In this document: positions 63,989 to 64,000 of the stretch, one piece after another
How positions within the stretch are numbered: the stretch's first letter is position 1
Layout of the letters: each line of letters starts with the position of its first letter
NCBI GenBank assembly: GCA_963783235.1
Contig: CAWAMN010000001.1
Coordinates: forward strand, 1,054,001 to 1,118,000
Direction of reading: 5' to 3'
From: Thiohalomonas sp963783235
Lineage (GTDB): Bacteria > Pseudomonadota > Gammaproteobacteria > Thiohalomonadales > Thiohalomonadaceae
Length of the DNA: 64,000 nt
Position numbers and translations under genes: made by a program
Notes under the pieces: model-generated
What the model was told of the DNA's origin: nothing
Databases searched by the model: none
The model's input: the letters and a program-made list of their open reading frames with translations, nothing else

Positions 63989-64000
63989 TGCGGCTCTCTC

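Noticed and set aside
1..64000. CRISPR arrays, tRNA or rRNA genes
   Set aside because: No regularly spaced repeats and no clover-leaf or rRNA-like segments were noticed by eye; not an exhaustive computational scan.

Overview
The window looks like chromosomal sequence from a moderately GC-rich Gammaproteobacterium. It could be a Chromatiales-type or sulfur-oxidiser-like lineage. This placement is an inference from gene content only: Tad pili, ExbB/ExbD/AgmX, DUF2267, DUF4112, DUF4396, an Rta_06860-type methyltransferase and palindromic repeats typical of this group. No rRNA, tRNA or CRISPR was seen.

Layout. 1-2092 (minus): 5' part of a secreted DUF11-repeat surface protein that runs off the window. 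2580-12370 (minus): a tightly packed nine-gene operon with a MotA/TolQ/ExbB motor, two ExbD/TolR proteins, an AgmX/TonB-like transducer, large TPR proteins and small exported proteins. It is probably a proton-motive-force-driven envelope machine related to the Myxococcus Agl/Glt apparatus. 12371-17433: a degraded accessory stretch with a REP-like repeat beside a RAYT transposase remnant, a small hypothetical gene, an IS4-family insertion (copy 1) and a frameshifted Sel1-type gene. 17434-27575 (minus): an unusual polymorphic Rhs locus. Three tandem paralogous N-terminal Rhs halves, each with a signal peptide and a different head, precede one C-terminal Rhs half. The toxin tip of that half has been cut by IS copy 2. 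A membrane immunity-like gene and an orphan Rhs tip follow. Both IS copies are 1338 bp with perfect 9-bp target duplications.

27900-41951 (minus): a hemerythrin-like gene with an FNR/DNR-type site, then a complete Tad (Flp pilus) locus in the order flp, tadV, an AAA ATPase, cpaB, rcpA, a lipoprotein, tadG (frameshifted), two TadE/F pseudopilins, tadZ, tadA, tadB, tadC and tadD. A receiver-AraC regulator lies upstream of flp. 42373-48508 (plus): a large membrane protein of unknown function and a carbohydrate ABC importer. 48665-54107: isoaspartyl peptidase, CBS, DUF2267, AI-2E-type, DUF4112 and degenerate hydrolase genes. 54133-59516 (minus): a sugar/inositol cluster (myo-inositol-1-phosphate synthase, GH39-like protein, histidine phosphatase, two methyltransferases, a GT9 glycosyltransferase). 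59944-63831: DUF1622, pirin, CorA and DUF4396 genes separated by repeat elements.

Two cross-cutting points stand out. First, a family of about 100-150 bp elements with TAAATA-type ends and different palindromic cores occurs several times. Second, four genes carry frameshifts. Three of these are single-base indels in otherwise conserved genes, so either recent decay or consensus errors should be considered.
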